Shown: positions 24,701-32,628, counted from the stretch's first letter. The stretch is 50,181 bases of DNA from Candidatus Chloroploca sp. Khr17 (GCF_004138165.1 NZ_RYFF01000041.1:1-50181), one strand, 5' to 3'. Made by a program: numbers and translations. Notes: generated by a model from the letters alone, not told the origin.

Positions 24701-24983
24701 GCCCGATGTGCAGGTTGGCCTGTATCGGCTCGTCCAGGAAGCCTTAAACAATGTCGTAAAGCACGCCAAAGCGAGCGAGGCCGTGGTCACCCTGCGGCTG
24801 GGCGAAACCGTCCGCCTGACCGTGGCCGACAATGGCGTTGGCTTCGATCCATTGGCTGTCACTGCCGACCATCTCGGCCTGAAAATCATGCGCGAACGCG
24901 CCGAAGCAATTGGCCTGACGTTGCGTATTTACAGCGAACCCGGCGAGGGGACGCAGATTTCAATTGTTTGGCCCCCCCCATGA
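21735..24983 (+). CDS. two-component sensor kinase with 14-blade propeller sensor
   Basis: The 1082-residue protein starts at ATG 21735 with a signal/anchor segment (FLILPIVLLLTAFQPVAA). About 14 Reg_prop repeats follow (for example GYLWIGTQDGLNRYNG, GVLWIGTWGGGLNRFDP, GMVWLGTQAGLNRYDP), enough for two seven-bladed extracytoplasmic propellers, then a Y_Y_Y domain (LEGFDKTWVQAG, LPGGDYTFRVRAANKDG). One transmembrane helix (~820-842) and a coiled coil lead to HisKA_3 (RLARDLHDAVTQTLFS, His near 895) and a HATPase domain (QEALNNVVKHAKAS, ADNGVGFDP). The layout resembles Bacteroidota hybrid sensors but lacks the fused regulator; a separate response regulator lies at 25270. It probably senses a polymer or surface ligand and controls the transport genes downstream. 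Confidence 0.88.
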   Translation: MVDDQTCHCGRFWRFLILPIVLLLTAFQPVAARATGVTFAPGAHLRFEHLTIDDGLSQNAGLALLQDRQGYLWIGTQDGLNRYNGYTLTHFKHDPDDPASLSHNSIIALYEDRDGVLWIGTWGGGLNRFDPATQQFTRYTPDPANSASLGHPIVTDILQDAQGVYWVATLGGLERFDPVSGTFTHFRHNPDDPASLSSDALSVILPTADGKLWIGTGAFNIPGAGLNLFDPATGTAQRLEQTGDCLASPNIADLLPAPDGGALWIAYGGYGVAGGGLDRYDPQTGTCAHFDNSQTFATQIADNNFTDLAFDRDGALWATSWSGGLWSMTPDGEFSGIHHNPADPESLSSDNTFTVWPDRSGVIWVGTLSAGINKLNLDTLQFRTYRHDAANPKSLPSNHITAFTETSDGSIWLGTIENGLVRFDPTSGEFTPYRSDPANPNSISGDIVLTLYADPDDTLWVGTFGSGLNHFDPQTGLFTRYQNDPADPNSLLENQVTNLIRDRAGRLWVSNFAGLSRLDPGATGFVNYAMPAPPVSFGLVGDELWAGTWGGGLYRLDLSDPLSLDPSTATFATLKNDPANSNSLSNDGVWTMLQTPDGMVWLGTQAGLNRYDPQTGQFTSYTEKNGLPNASIMGLLQDAQGLLWLTTNHGVVRFDAQAETFLVYEKSDGLQGNEFNSNAYFQSRNGDFYVGGVNGFSVFDPLNLRQNELPPPVVITDVSIFNIPQAFDPAQTVRLNYDQNFISFEFAALDFQSPSKNQYAYKLEGFDKTWVQAGTRNYASYTNLPGGDYTFRVRAANKDGIWNETGTSVRLTVAPPFWQTWPFQVGLFLGVVALVVGGLQWRVRAVREQNAQLQKMLEQRIAERTEELNLANERLRAKAAQDAVTAERTRLARDLHDAVTQTLFSITIIADVLPDIWAMNPNEGKRRLEEVRQLTRGALAEMRTLLVELRPNALVEVPLPILLRQLTEAMIGRSRINIQLSVEGERKLPPDVQVGLYRLVQEALNNVVKHAKASEAVVTLRLGETVRLTVADNGVGFDPLAVTADHLGLKIMRERAEAIGLTLRIYSEPGEGTQISIVWPPP

Positions 24984-25053
24984 TCTGCTTGTTGTGCATC
25001 ACGCATTTCTTTTGCTTGGAAGCGGCGCAGGAATGTAAGCCAAAAGACGAGCA

Positions 25054-25252
25054 AGGCATGTTTCAAACGAGCTTGACCGTTCGCAGCGAAGGTAGCACCG
25101 GCTTCTAGCCGGTCAGGAAGCCCCACCGGCTGGAAGCCGGTGCGACCAAACGGTCAAGCAGCACCGGCTTCTAGCCGGTCAGGAAGCCCCACCGGCTGGA
25201 AGCCGGTGCGACCAAACGGTCAAGCTGGAAGGCCCGATTCTGAAACATGCCT
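25054..25252. repeat. 199-bp inverted-repeat element containing a 66-bp tandem duplication
   Basis: The ends AGGCATGTTTCA (25054-25065) and TGAAACATGCCT (25241-25252) are perfect 12-bp inverted repeats; just inside, AGCTTGACCGTT faces AACGGTCAAGCT. The centre holds two perfect 66-bp copies (25094-25159, 25160-25225), each with the paired hairpins ACCGGCTTCTAGCCGGT and ACCGGCTGGAAGCCGGT. No target duplication is seen. It occupies most of the gap between the propeller kinase and its response regulator; nothing codes there. Confidence 0.7.
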
Positions 25253-25269
25253 AAGCCGAAGGAGACTGT

Positions 25270-25899
25270 ATGAGTGGCAAAATTCGCATCATGCTCGTTG
25301 ATGACCATGCCGTTGTCCGCTCTGGCCTGGGCGCGTTTATGAGCGTCAACCCTGACCTGGAACTGGTCGGCGAGGCCGAAAACGGTGAACAGGCCGTCGC
25401 CCTGGTTGCAATGCTCAAGCCGGATGTTATCCTGATGGACTTGATGATGCCGGTCATGGATGGCGTGGCCGCGACTGCCGCGATCAAAAAGCAACATCCG
25501 GGTATCCAAATCATCGCCCTGACCAGCTTCCACGAGGACGAGTTGGTCCAGAACGTGCTCAAAGCCGGAGCGATCGGCTACCTGATGAAAAACGTTAGCG
25601 CATGGGAATTGGCCGCTGCGATCAAAGCTGCCAAAGCGGGCAAAATGATCCTCTCGCCCGAAGCAGCTCAGGCCCTTGTCCATGCCAGTCAGCAGGCCCA
25701 GGAAACGGAAGTGCTCACCGAGCGCGAGCGCGAAGTGCTGAAATTGTTGGTCGAGGGCCTGAACAACGCCGAAATTGCCGAGCGGCTGGTGGTCAGCCTT
25801 TCCACGGTCAAGTACCACATCAGCAACATCCTGATGAAACTGGGCGTGGATAACCGCGTCGCGGCCGTGACGATGGCGATCCAAAAAAAACTTGTTTAA
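25270..25899 (+). CDS. NarL/FixJ-family response regulator
   Basis: This 209-residue protein has a receiver domain (Asp11-Asp12, phospho-acceptor Asp57 in VILMDLMMPVMDG, Lys in GYLMKNVS) and a C-terminal LuxR-type helix-turn-helix (LTEREREVLKLLVEGLNNAE). The ATG follows GAAGGAG closely. It is the natural partner of the propeller kinase, although a repeat element now separates them. A strong intrinsic terminator follows, so the downstream protease and ABC genes have their own promoters and may be its targets. Confidence 0.87.
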   Translation: MSGKIRIMLVDDHAVVRSGLGAFMSVNPDLELVGEAENGEQAVALVAMLKPDVILMDLMMPVMDGVAATAAIKKQHPGIQIIALTSFHEDELVQNVLKAGAIGYLMKNVSAWELAAAIKAAKAGKMILSPEAAQALVHASQQAQETEVLTEREREVLKLLVEGLNNAEIAERLVVSLSTVKYHISNILMKLGVDNRVAAVTMAIQKKLV

Positions 25900-25907
25900 T
25901 CCTCTTC

Positions 25908-26019
25908 CTGGTCACTTGACCAAGCCAAAACTCCCCCCTCGGCGGGGGAGTTTTTTTTCGTCGCCTGCTAGACTACGGGCATAGAGATTTCAAGATCGGT
26001 GAAGATGCCGGAGTACCTG
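25908..26019 (+). repeat. terminator-leader module, copy 1
   Basis: This stretch (CTGGTCACTTGACCA, terminator, TGCTAGACTACGGGC, TTTCAAGA, GGAG, start) is homologous to 30979-31083. Both copies precede a CPBP protease gene. The region after the terminator probably contains the promoter; TAGACT/TACACT occupies the same position in each copy. Confidence 0.55.
25927..25958 (+). terminator. intrinsic terminator after the response regulator
   Basis: AAAACTCCCCC pairs with GGGGGAGTTTT, followed by a run of eight T. A near copy with the same flanks lies at 30999-31026. Confidence 0.9.
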
Positions 26020-26919
26020 ATGAACCCTAAAACGTCAACGAACGCTTTCATCTTCATAATCTGGATCGTAACCCTGCTGATCTCTCAACTGCCCGATATT
26101 TTTTTCAGGGAACTGACTGGCAGCATACCCTGCTGGTTGTTCTGGTCTAAAGTTGGCCTGATTGGCGGGTTGCTGCTGATCAGCCTGTTCTGGAAACCGC
26201 TACGGGCCTTATGGCTCTACTTTGCCGTCCTGCTCAGTGTGTACCTGGTTGAATGGGGCGTAGACCGGGCGTACCACGCCCTGCATTACACCACCTGGTT
26301 CGCCAATGCCAGCCCGTTTCTCCAAACGATGCTTGCGGTGCAACTTCCGCGCACCACGATGGGCATCGCTATCGCGCTGATTGCGCTGGCGTTGATGGGT
26401 AGTTTTGGGCGCTTCTTCTTTGTCAAAGGCAAGCTGGATGCCCCGGCCCAACCCATTCCCCTGGTGTTGACCCGCCCGCCCGCATGGAACATCTTAGGCC
26501 CGGCCATTACGGGGGCTATGTGCTTGGGATTGCTGGTCTTTGGCTTTGTTTTTGGCCAGCCCCCTGCGCTACAAGCCATCCAAGACGTGCTGCCACTGCT
26601 GCCATTCGTGCTGATCTTTGCCGCCAGCAATGCCTTTGGTGAGGAGATGATCTACCGCGCTCCTTGGCTAGGTGCGTTGGAAGGTCCGCTTGGTCCTGCC
26701 CAGGCCCTCCTGATGACCGCCGTCTACTTCGGCATCGGCCACTTCTATGGGGTGCCGTACGGTGTGCTCGGTGTGGTGATGGCCGTCATCCCCGGATGGC
26801 TTATGGGCAAAGCGATGCTCGAAACGCGCGGCTTTTTTTGGCCCTGGTTCATCCATATTTGGATGGATGTGGTGGTCTTTTGCTTTATCGCTTTCGGCTC
26901 GGTCACGCCGGGCGGGTGA
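26020..26919 (+). CDS. CPBP-family intramembrane metalloprotease 1
   Basis: ATG 26020 is chosen because GGAG lies 7 nt upstream and the same layout is seen before the second CPBP gene; earlier GTG/ATG codons (25999, 26005) lack a site. It has 299 residues and about eight hydrophobic segments. CPBP/Abi motifs: E-E-M-I-Y-R (EExxxR, ~215), FGIGHF (FxxxH) and a C-terminal HIWMD. Type II CAAX/CPBP glutamic proteases cleave prenylated or membrane peptides and are often found in bacteriocin maturation or self-immunity loci. Here it is followed by an ABC pair and a second CPBP gene. The substrate is unknown. Confidence 0.85.
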   Translation: MNPKTSTNAFIFIIWIVTLLISQLPDIFFRELTGSIPCWLFWSKVGLIGGLLLISLFWKPLRALWLYFAVLLSVYLVEWGVDRAYHALHYTTWFANASPFLQTMLAVQLPRTTMGIAIALIALALMGSFGRFFFVKGKLDAPAQPIPLVLTRPPAWNILGPAITGAMCLGLLVFGFVFGQPPALQAIQDVLPLLPFVLIFAASNAFGEEMIYRAPWLGALEGPLGPAQALLMTAVYFGIGHFYGVPYGVLGVVMAVIPGWLMGKAMLETRGFFWPWFIHIWMDVVVFCFIAFGSVTPGG

Positions 26920-27027
26920 GCCGATGGCCTGGCCTCATCTATGTCCAAGGCAGGGCGGTGGCCCGGAAGGTCTTGTGGTTTTATGATGGACGCAGTTCAG
27001 CTTTATGCACATTCAAGGATGCTTCTC

Positions 27028-27309
27028 ATGAATACGCTCGCTCATCTCATCGTGCTGGATGCCTACCACGTCGTCCAAGCCACGCCGGTAACTAAATTGA
27101 TGGTCTTCCTGCTTGGCGGTCAACCGCGACATTGCTGCCACTGGCACCATCGCTATCCCGATGGGGGAGTTCATGCGCCTGCGCCTGCTGCAAGGCCGTA
27201 TGCGCAAGGCCAGAGTGTTTGGGCACGCATAGCTCTTGCAGATCGGCGAGCGAGACCGCCGCCACGATACTGGTTAGGTGCTAGCACGCCGAGACACCTG
27301 GCAGAGTGA
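27028..27309 (+). other. uncertain ORF, possibly a frameshifted remnant
   Basis: In the 413-bp gap 26920-27332 an ORF starts at ATG 27028 after AAGGA (MNTLAHLIVLDAYHVVQATP). Its later part has poor protein character, while another frame has better (NRDIAATGTIAIPMGEFMRL then RLLQGRMRKARVFGHA, stop). The two could be parts of one frameshifted gene of unknown family. I cannot tell whether anything is made. Confidence 0.2.
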
Positions 27310-27332
27310 TCGACAGAAATCAGAGGTGACCG

Positions 27333-29651
27333 ATGTATCTCCGTATCCTCCGTAACGATATTCGCAGAAGCAAGGCGATCACGCTGACCACGATGCTGTT
27401 TGTCGCCGCGGCGACCATGCTGGTTGCGCTGGCAGCTGTCCTGGTCGTCAACCTGTCGGGCGCGATCGATACCCTGATGACGCAGTCCAAAACGCCGCAT
27501 TTCACCCAAATGCACGCCGGCGAACTGGACACGGCGCGGTTGGCGGCGTTCGCCCAACAGAATCAAGCTGTCGCCGACTTCCAGACGCTGGAATTTCTCA
27601 ACGTGGACGGTGCGCAGTTTGTCTTTGAAAGCGGCTCGCTGGCAACCAGCGTCCAGGATAACGGGCTGGCGATGCAGAGCGAAACGTTCGACTTCCTGCT
27701 CAACCTCGACGGAGAGGTCATCACCGTCGCTGATGGCGAAATCTATGTCCCCATCACCTATATCCAGGGCGGCATCGCCAGGGTTGGCGAGACGGTGACG
27801 GTGGCCGGGAAAAGGTTCACCATCGCCGGTGCGCTGCGCGATTCGCAAATGCAGCCGCTGCTCTCCTCGTCCAAGCGCTTCCTGGTGAGCCACAATGATT
27901 TCACGGCGCTCAAGCAGTTCGGCAGCGTGGAATACCTGATCGAGTTTCGGCTGCATAACATGGACAGGCTGGGCGCGTTCGAGGCTGCCTACACCGCCGC
28001 CGGGCTTGAGGCCAACGGGCCGACCCTCACCTATGCACTGTTCAGGCTGTTCAACGGTCTTGCCGATGGGCTGATGATTGCGGTCATCCTGCTGGTCAGC
28101 GTGTTGGTGATTGCCATCGCCTTCCTGTGCATCCGTTTCAGCCTGCTGGCAAAAATCGAAGATGACTACCGCGAAATCGGCGTGATGAAAGCGATCGGTC
28201 TGCGCGTTGCCGACATCAAGAGAATCTACCTGACCCAATACGTTGCCATCGCGGCAGTGGGCAGTCTCTTGGGCTACGGGCTATCCTTGCTCTTCCGGGA
28301 CGCGCTGCTCGCCAACATCCGGCTGTACATGGGTGAAAGCGCCAACGCCACCTTTGCGCCGCTCTTGGGCATTTTCAGCGTGACCCTGGTTTTCGTGGCA
28401 ATCAGCGCCTACGTGAACGGCGTGCTGGGACGCTTTCGCCACATCTCCCCGGCAGAAGCCGTCCGTTTCGGAGTTTCGCAGGAAAAAGCGGGCGGGGGCA
28501 GGCACTTCCGCCTCAGCGCAAACCGATGGCTCGGCACAAACATGTTCCTCGGCATCAAGGATGTGCTCGCCCGCAAAAGCCTGTACGTCACCATGCTGAC
28601 GGTGCTGGTGCTGGCGGCATTTATCATCATCGTCCCGCAGAATCTGCACAACACCATCGCCTCCGACACGTTCATAACCTACATGGGGGTCGGGAACAGC
28701 GACCTGCGCATTGACATCCAGCAGACCGACCACATCGCCGAAAAAGCGGCGGAAATTGCTGCGGTGATGGCGAACGACCAAGCCATTGCCAGGTTTGTTG
28801 TGCTGACTACCCAAACCTTCCGCGTACAACTGAACGACAGCTCGGATGAGCGTCTCAAGGTCGAACTGGGCGACCACTCGGTCTTTCCCTTAACCTATGC
28901 CGAGGGGCGCGCCCCTGCCGCTGCGAACGAGATCGCGCTTTCGGTGCTGAATGCCAGCGAAATGGGCAAAACGGTGGGGGATGTCATCACGCTGGTCATC
29001 GACGGGCGCACGAGCACACTCACGGTCTGCGGCACGTATTCGGATCTGACCAATGGCGGCAAGACTGCCAAAGCAGTTTTCTCTGACCCTTCGGCGGACA
29101 CGATGTGGAGCGTCATCACCGCCGAACTGGCAGACCCAACCCTGCTGGATGAGAAAATTGCCGCATACGCGGACAGGTTCGCTTTTGCCAAAGTCTCGGA
29201 CATTGATGAATATATCCGGCAGACCTACGGCGGAACCATCAACGCCATGGGCGCAGCCTCCTATGCCGCCATCGGCGTTGCGCTGGCGCTGACCGTGCTG
29301 ATTACCCTGCTGTTCATACGCATGTTGGTCGCCAAGGACAGATACGCGATTGCGGTGATGAAAGCCTTCGGGTTTACCAACGCGGACATTCGGGCGCAGT
29401 ATGTGGCGCGCTCGGTTTTCGTCCTGCTCCTCGGCATGTTGCTCGGGACACTGCTGGCAAACACTCTCGGCGAGAGATTGGTAGGGGCGGTGATGGCCTC
29501 GTTTGGGGCGGCTTCCTTCACCTTCATCGTCAACCCGGCTTTTGCCTACCTGCTCAGTCCCCTGCTGATGGCGAGCGCGGTGCTGGCTTCCACATTTTTC
29601 GGCACGCTGGACGCAGGCCACATCAAAATTTCAGAAAATATCAAGGACTAA
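27333..29651 (+). CDS. FtsX/MacB-type ABC transporter permease
   Basis: The 772-residue protein starts at ATG 27333 (AGAGGTGA just upstream). It has an N-terminal transmembrane helix, a large extracytoplasmic domain, then three helices with the FtsX fold (~245-375: VSVLVIAIAFLCIRFSLLAK, EIGVMKAIGLRVADIKRIYL). A second helix near 415, another extracytoplasmic domain and a second FtsX block (~650-765: YAIAVMKAFGFTNADIRAQY) follow. This duplicated-FtsX layout is typical of type VII (MacB-like, BceB-like) mechanotransmission exporters handling peptides, lipids or antibiotics. It forms an operon with the ATPase 3 nt downstream. Confidence 0.87.
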   Translation: MYLRILRNDIRRSKAITLTTMLFVAAATMLVALAAVLVVNLSGAIDTLMTQSKTPHFTQMHAGELDTARLAAFAQQNQAVADFQTLEFLNVDGAQFVFESGSLATSVQDNGLAMQSETFDFLLNLDGEVITVADGEIYVPITYIQGGIARVGETVTVAGKRFTIAGALRDSQMQPLLSSSKRFLVSHNDFTALKQFGSVEYLIEFRLHNMDRLGAFEAAYTAAGLEANGPTLTYALFRLFNGLADGLMIAVILLVSVLVIAIAFLCIRFSLLAKIEDDYREIGVMKAIGLRVADIKRIYLTQYVAIAAVGSLLGYGLSLLFRDALLANIRLYMGESANATFAPLLGIFSVTLVFVAISAYVNGVLGRFRHISPAEAVRFGVSQEKAGGGRHFRLSANRWLGTNMFLGIKDVLARKSLYVTMLTVLVLAAFIIIVPQNLHNTIASDTFITYMGVGNSDLRIDIQQTDHIAEKAAEIAAVMANDQAIARFVVLTTQTFRVQLNDSSDERLKVELGDHSVFPLTYAEGRAPAAANEIALSVLNASEMGKTVGDVITLVIDGRTSTLTVCGTYSDLTNGGKTAKAVFSDPSADTMWSVITAELADPTLLDEKIAAYADRFAFAKVSDIDEYIRQTYGGTINAMGAASYAAIGVALALTVLITLLFIRMLVAKDRYAIAVMKAFGFTNADIRAQYVARSVFVLLLGMLLGTLLANTLGERLVGAVMASFGAASFTFIVNPAFAYLLSPLLMASAVLASTFFGTLDAGHIKISENIKD

Positions 29652-29654
29652 TCC

Positions 29655-30422
29655 ATGCAACCCCTGATTCGTGGCGAAAACATCACCAAATCCTTCGGCG
29701 TGGGCACGGAAAAACGCAACGTGCTCGACGGCATCTCGGTGGACATCCAACAGGGCGAATTTGTCGCCGTGATGGGCCCTTCCGGTTCGGGAAAATCGAC
29801 CCTGTTGTATGCCCTGAGCGGCATGGACAGCGTGGACAGCGGAAGAGTCATCTTCGACGGCGCGAATGTGTCAGCGCTCAAAGAGAACGAACTCGCCGAT
29901 CTGCGCCGCACGAACATGGGCTTTGTTTTCCAGCAGCCGACCCTGCTCAGAAATCTGAACATCCTCGACAACATCCTCCTGCCATCCATGCGCGATGGCC
30001 GCAAACATGGCGCACGGCTCACCGAAAAAGCAACCATGCTGATGGAAAAAACGGGCATTGCCGGGCTGGAAAAGCGCGACATCACCCAGGCCTCGGGCGG
30101 GCAACTCCAGCGGGTCGGCATCTGCCGTGCCTTGATGGGCGATCCAAAAATCATCTTCGGCGACGAGCCGACCGGCGCGTTGAACTCGACCTCGGCCAAC
30201 GAAATCATGCGCCTGCTGGCCGAGATTCATCGCACTGGTGTGACCATCCTGCTGGTCACGCACGATGTCGGGGTGGCTACCAAAACGGAGCGGGTACTCT
30301 TCATTCTGGATGGCAGGATCGCAGGCGAATACCTACCCGGCGTGTACGATGAAACGCGGGATGACGGCAAGGCCCGCGAGGAAGCGCTCACGGCCTGGTT
30401 GGCCGAGATGAACCATGTTTAA
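29655..30422 (+). CDS. MacB/LolD-type ABC transporter ATP-binding protein
   Basis: The 255-residue ATPase has Walker A GPSGSGKSTLL (~42-52), a Q-loop (VFQQPTLL), signature ASGGQLQRVGICRA, Walker B IIFGDEPTGAL and switch His in LLVTHDV. The ALNS residues after Walker B fit the MacB/LolD/BceA family. It begins 3 nt after the permease stop. It powers conformational change of the FtsX-type permease. The gene end overlaps the next start by 8 nt, so the ParB-like protein is coexpressed. Confidence 0.9.
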   Translation: MQPLIRGENITKSFGVGTEKRNVLDGISVDIQQGEFVAVMGPSGSGKSTLLYALSGMDSVDSGRVIFDGANVSALKENELADLRRTNMGFVFQQPTLLRNLNILDNILLPSMRDGRKHGARLTEKATMLMEKTGIAGLEKRDITQASGGQLQRVGICRALMGDPKIIFGDEPTGALNSTSANEIMRLLAEIHRTGVTILLVTHDVGVATKTERVLFILDGRIAGEYLPGVYDETRDDGKAREEALTAWLAEMNHV

Positions 30423-30951
30423 TAGTTTCTATTCCCCTATTTCACCCGAATACCAGACCACCAACAATCATGCCCTTTTGTTGAACAGCGCTATCAACCG
30501 CTTCAACCAGGCGCGCCAGTCGGCCACTTTTGAGCAAATCAAGTGCTTTATCCTGCGGCGTTTTTCCGGCTTGCGCGACCTGGCTGCCCTGCCACACCAA
30601 CAAGTGCGCACCCGGCGCTATGGTGGCTTGCGCTCCGTCAGCCTGGAAAAGATTTGTGGAACACTGGGACGCGCCAACGATTTTGACCATCTCTTCCAGC
30701 CCCGCCGAGACAGCACCCGCGACCGTTGGGTCAGCGTGGCGATTGCGCGCAGCCAGTACATCCCGCTCGAACCGGTGAAGCTCATCCAGGTTAGTGAATG
30801 TTACTTCGTTGAAGACGGTCACCATCGCATATCGGTTGCCCGCGCCCTGGGTGAAACATTCATCGAGGCCGAAGTCACCGTATGGGACATCTGCTGTGCA
30901 CTGCCCTGGGAAAAAACACCTTCGGCAACAGCCATCCCGCAAATTGCATAA
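30415..30951 (+). CDS. ParB-like domain protein translated with the ABC exporter
   Basis: A 178-residue protein. The C-terminal half contains IPLEPVKLIQVSECYFVEDG then HHRISVARALGETFIEAEV. This is the ParB/Srx-type pattern (x-V-x-D-G-H-H-R-x-x-V-A-x-x-L-G) in which G-H-H-R lies in the nucleotide-binding or catalytic loop. The N-terminal half is helical and polar (RFNQARQSATFEQIKCF, RRYGGLRSVSLEKICG). It lacks a ParB helix-turn-helix, so chromosome segregation is unlikely. The 8-nt overlap with the ATPase gene implies a role with the transporter, possibly regulatory. Function unknown. An intrinsic terminator follows. Confidence 0.6.
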   Translation: MFNSFYSPISPEYQTTNNHALLLNSAINRFNQARQSATFEQIKCFILRRFSGLRDLAALPHQQVRTRRYGGLRSVSLEKICGTLGRANDFDHLFQPRRDSTRDRWVSVAIARSQYIPLEPVKLIQVSECYFVEDGHHRISVARALGETFIEAEVTVWDICCALPWEKTPSATAIPQIA

Positions 30952-30978
30952 GTCTGCAACATCTGGAAAGAGAATTTC

Positions 30979-31083
30979 CTGGCTACCTGACCAGTCTCAA
31001 ACTCCCCCCTGGGCGGGGGAGTTTTTGTTTGTCGTCCGCTACACTATGAGCACGAAGCTTTCAAGACTGATTGGGAGTCACAG
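30979..31083 (+). repeat. terminator-leader module, copy 2
   Basis: Homologous to 25908-26019 across the terminator, the following CGCTACACTATGAGC stretch, TTTCAAGA and the ribosome site. It precedes the second CPBP gene. The duplication therefore includes the transcription signals and not only the coding sequence. Confidence 0.55.
30999..31026 (+). terminator. intrinsic terminator after the ParB-like gene
   Basis: AAACTCCCCC pairs with GGGGGAGTTT, followed by T-rich sequence. It closes the ABC/ParB-like operon and is a near copy of the terminator at 25927. Confidence 0.88.
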
Positions 31084-31908
31084 ATGAACATGAAAGCCTG
31101 GTTTGTCCGTCATCCAATGCTCACCTATATCATCCTGACCGTGATCTGGTCTTTCGGCATCTGGTCATTGTTATTCCTGTACATCCAACCCGGTGGACTG
31201 ATGCAAGCCCCGCCCAGCGCTTTCATCTTCGTCATTCTGGGCGGGTTTGGGCCTTCACTCAGCGGCCTGTTCACCACTTGGCTGGTGTATGGACAAGCGG
31301 GGCTGCACGCTCTGTGGGCCAGGGCACGTATCGGGAAGGTGGGAGGCTGGTGGTTTGCCTTGCTGGTGATCCCTGCAGTGACGGCGCTCACGCCACTCGT
31401 ACGCTGGCTGGCAGGCTACCCGGTGGATCTCGGCGCCATGGCAAACCTGCTCGGCCCCGGCATTGCCCTCGGGCTCACCGCCGGGTTGATGGAAGAATGC
31501 GGCTGGCGCGGCTTTCTCCTGCCACACCTGCTCAAACGCCACTCCCCATTCGTCGCCACCCTGTTGCTGGGCCTGGTCTGGGGTGGCTTGTGGCACGGCT
31601 ACGCGGATTACTTCGCGCTTGGCGGCAGGGGCCTCGACTCGCTGATTTTGATTAGCCTGCTCGGCCCGATCTTGTTGACCGCCTGGTCCTTCATCATCAC
31701 CTGGGTCTATGAACGAACTCAGGGCAGTTTGCTGATCGCCTACTTTATGCATGCCAGTCTTTCCTCCAGTGCGTTGATTTTCGGGCAAACCTATACCACC
31801 ACCGCCGAAGAGATGACCTGGACGGCGATCAGCACCGGGCTGGCCGTGCTTGCGGCGGCTTTCATCTGGCTGTTTATCCGGCGTTCCGGCCCACAAGCAT
31901 CTGGTTGA
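31084..31908 (+). CDS. CPBP-family intramembrane metalloprotease 2
   Basis: The 274-residue protein starts at ATG 31084, 6 nt after GGAG. It has about eight hydrophobic segments. CPBP motifs: E-E-C-G-W-R-G (EExxxR, ~140), VWGGLWHGY with the second-motif His, and FMHASLSSS with the third. This is the classical CPBP layout, more typical than copy 1, and the two proteins are only distantly similar. Roles of the family are prenyl-protein or peptide processing and bacteriocin immunity. It sits between the MacB-like operon and a methyltransferase gene. Confidence 0.87.
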   Translation: MNMKAWFVRHPMLTYIILTVIWSFGIWSLLFLYIQPGGLMQAPPSAFIFVILGGFGPSLSGLFTTWLVYGQAGLHALWARARIGKVGGWWFALLVIPAVTALTPLVRWLAGYPVDLGAMANLLGPGIALGLTAGLMEECGWRGFLLPHLLKRHSPFVATLLLGLVWGGLWHGYADYFALGGRGLDSLILISLLGPILLTAWSFIITWVYERTQGSLLIAYFMHASLSSSALIFGQTYTTTAEEMTWTAISTGLAVLAAAFIWLFIRRSGPQASG

Positions 31909-31944
31909 CTTTCTTTGAAGGCAAGCTTTAGCTCGAGTACCTGT

Positions 31945-32559
31945 ATGATGCATACCCAACACGACTCCTACGCCGCCGACTATGACGCCCAGGTGCGCGC
32001 CTACGATTGTTACATCACCGACCTGGTGTTTGGGCTCTGTTATGAATTCATCCACCCCGGTCAATACCTGCTCGATATCGGAACAGGCAGTGGACTTTCG
32101 GCGCAGCCCTTTGCCAAGGCCGGGTTGCACGTCGCGGGCATGGATTTTTCCCCCGCCATGCTTGAAATTTGCCGGGCCAAGGGCTTTTTCGCCGCTTTGC
32201 AGCAGCACGACCTGACGACCACGCCCTGGCCTTATCCTGCGGCGCATGTTGATCACTTGATTGCTTGTGGCGTATTCCACTTCATAGCTGAGTTAGAATT
32301 CATCCTCGCCGAGGCCGTGCGCCTGCTCAAACCAGGTGGCCTGTGTGCCTTTACCACCCGCTTGCCAACCGCCGACCTGCAAGGAAAACCATATACCCGT
32401 CATCTGGCGGGCGATCTCGAGATTTTCTCGCATGCGCAACACGACATCGAAGACGTGCTCAAACACTCAGCACTGACGCGTCTGAAACGGCAAAAATGCT
32501 TCATTGGTGAGGATATTTTTCTGATCTGGGTCACGCAGAAATCATCACAAATTCATTGA
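31945..32559 (+). CDS. class I SAM-dependent methyltransferase
   Basis: About 204 residues from ATG 31945 (ATG 31948 also possible). Motif I is YLLDIGTGSGLSAQPFAKAG, the acidic residue ending strand 2 is in VAGMDFSP, motif II/post-I is DHLIACGVFHFI and motif III is EAVRLLKPGGLCAFTTRLP. It resembles small-molecule methyltransferases of the Methyltransf_11/25 type. The ribosome site is weak. It starts 36 nt after the CPBP gene and is likely in the same transcript. The acceptor substrate cannot be inferred. Confidence 0.82.
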   Translation: MMHTQHDSYAADYDAQVRAYDCYITDLVFGLCYEFIHPGQYLLDIGTGSGLSAQPFAKAGLHVAGMDFSPAMLEICRAKGFFAALQQHDLTTTPWPYPAAHVDHLIACGVFHFIAELEFILAEAVRLLKPGGLCAFTTRLPTADLQGKPYTRHLAGDLEIFSHAQHDIEDVLKHSALTRLKRQKCFIGEDIFLIWVTQKSSQIH

Positions 32560-32628
32560 CATGCACGCATGTTCCTGGTGAACACAAACACGGTATCACC
32601 ACCAGCCGCAACGCAAGGCGAAAAACTG

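Noticed and set aside
25094-25225. Possible two-repeat CRISPR array
   Set aside because: Units are directly adjacent 66-bp copies without spacers, contain strong internal hairpins, and no cas gene is near.
26920-27332. Bacteriocin or RiPP precursor in the gap before the ABC pair
   Set aside because: The ORF here has a Cys/His-rich stretch but no leader/core pattern or GG motif, and its later part looks frameshifted; evidence is too weak.
27171-28238. 355-codon minus-strand frame across the FtsX-type permease start
   Set aside because: His/Gln/Asp-rich composition typical of antisense frames and no start signal; the opposite gene is well supported.
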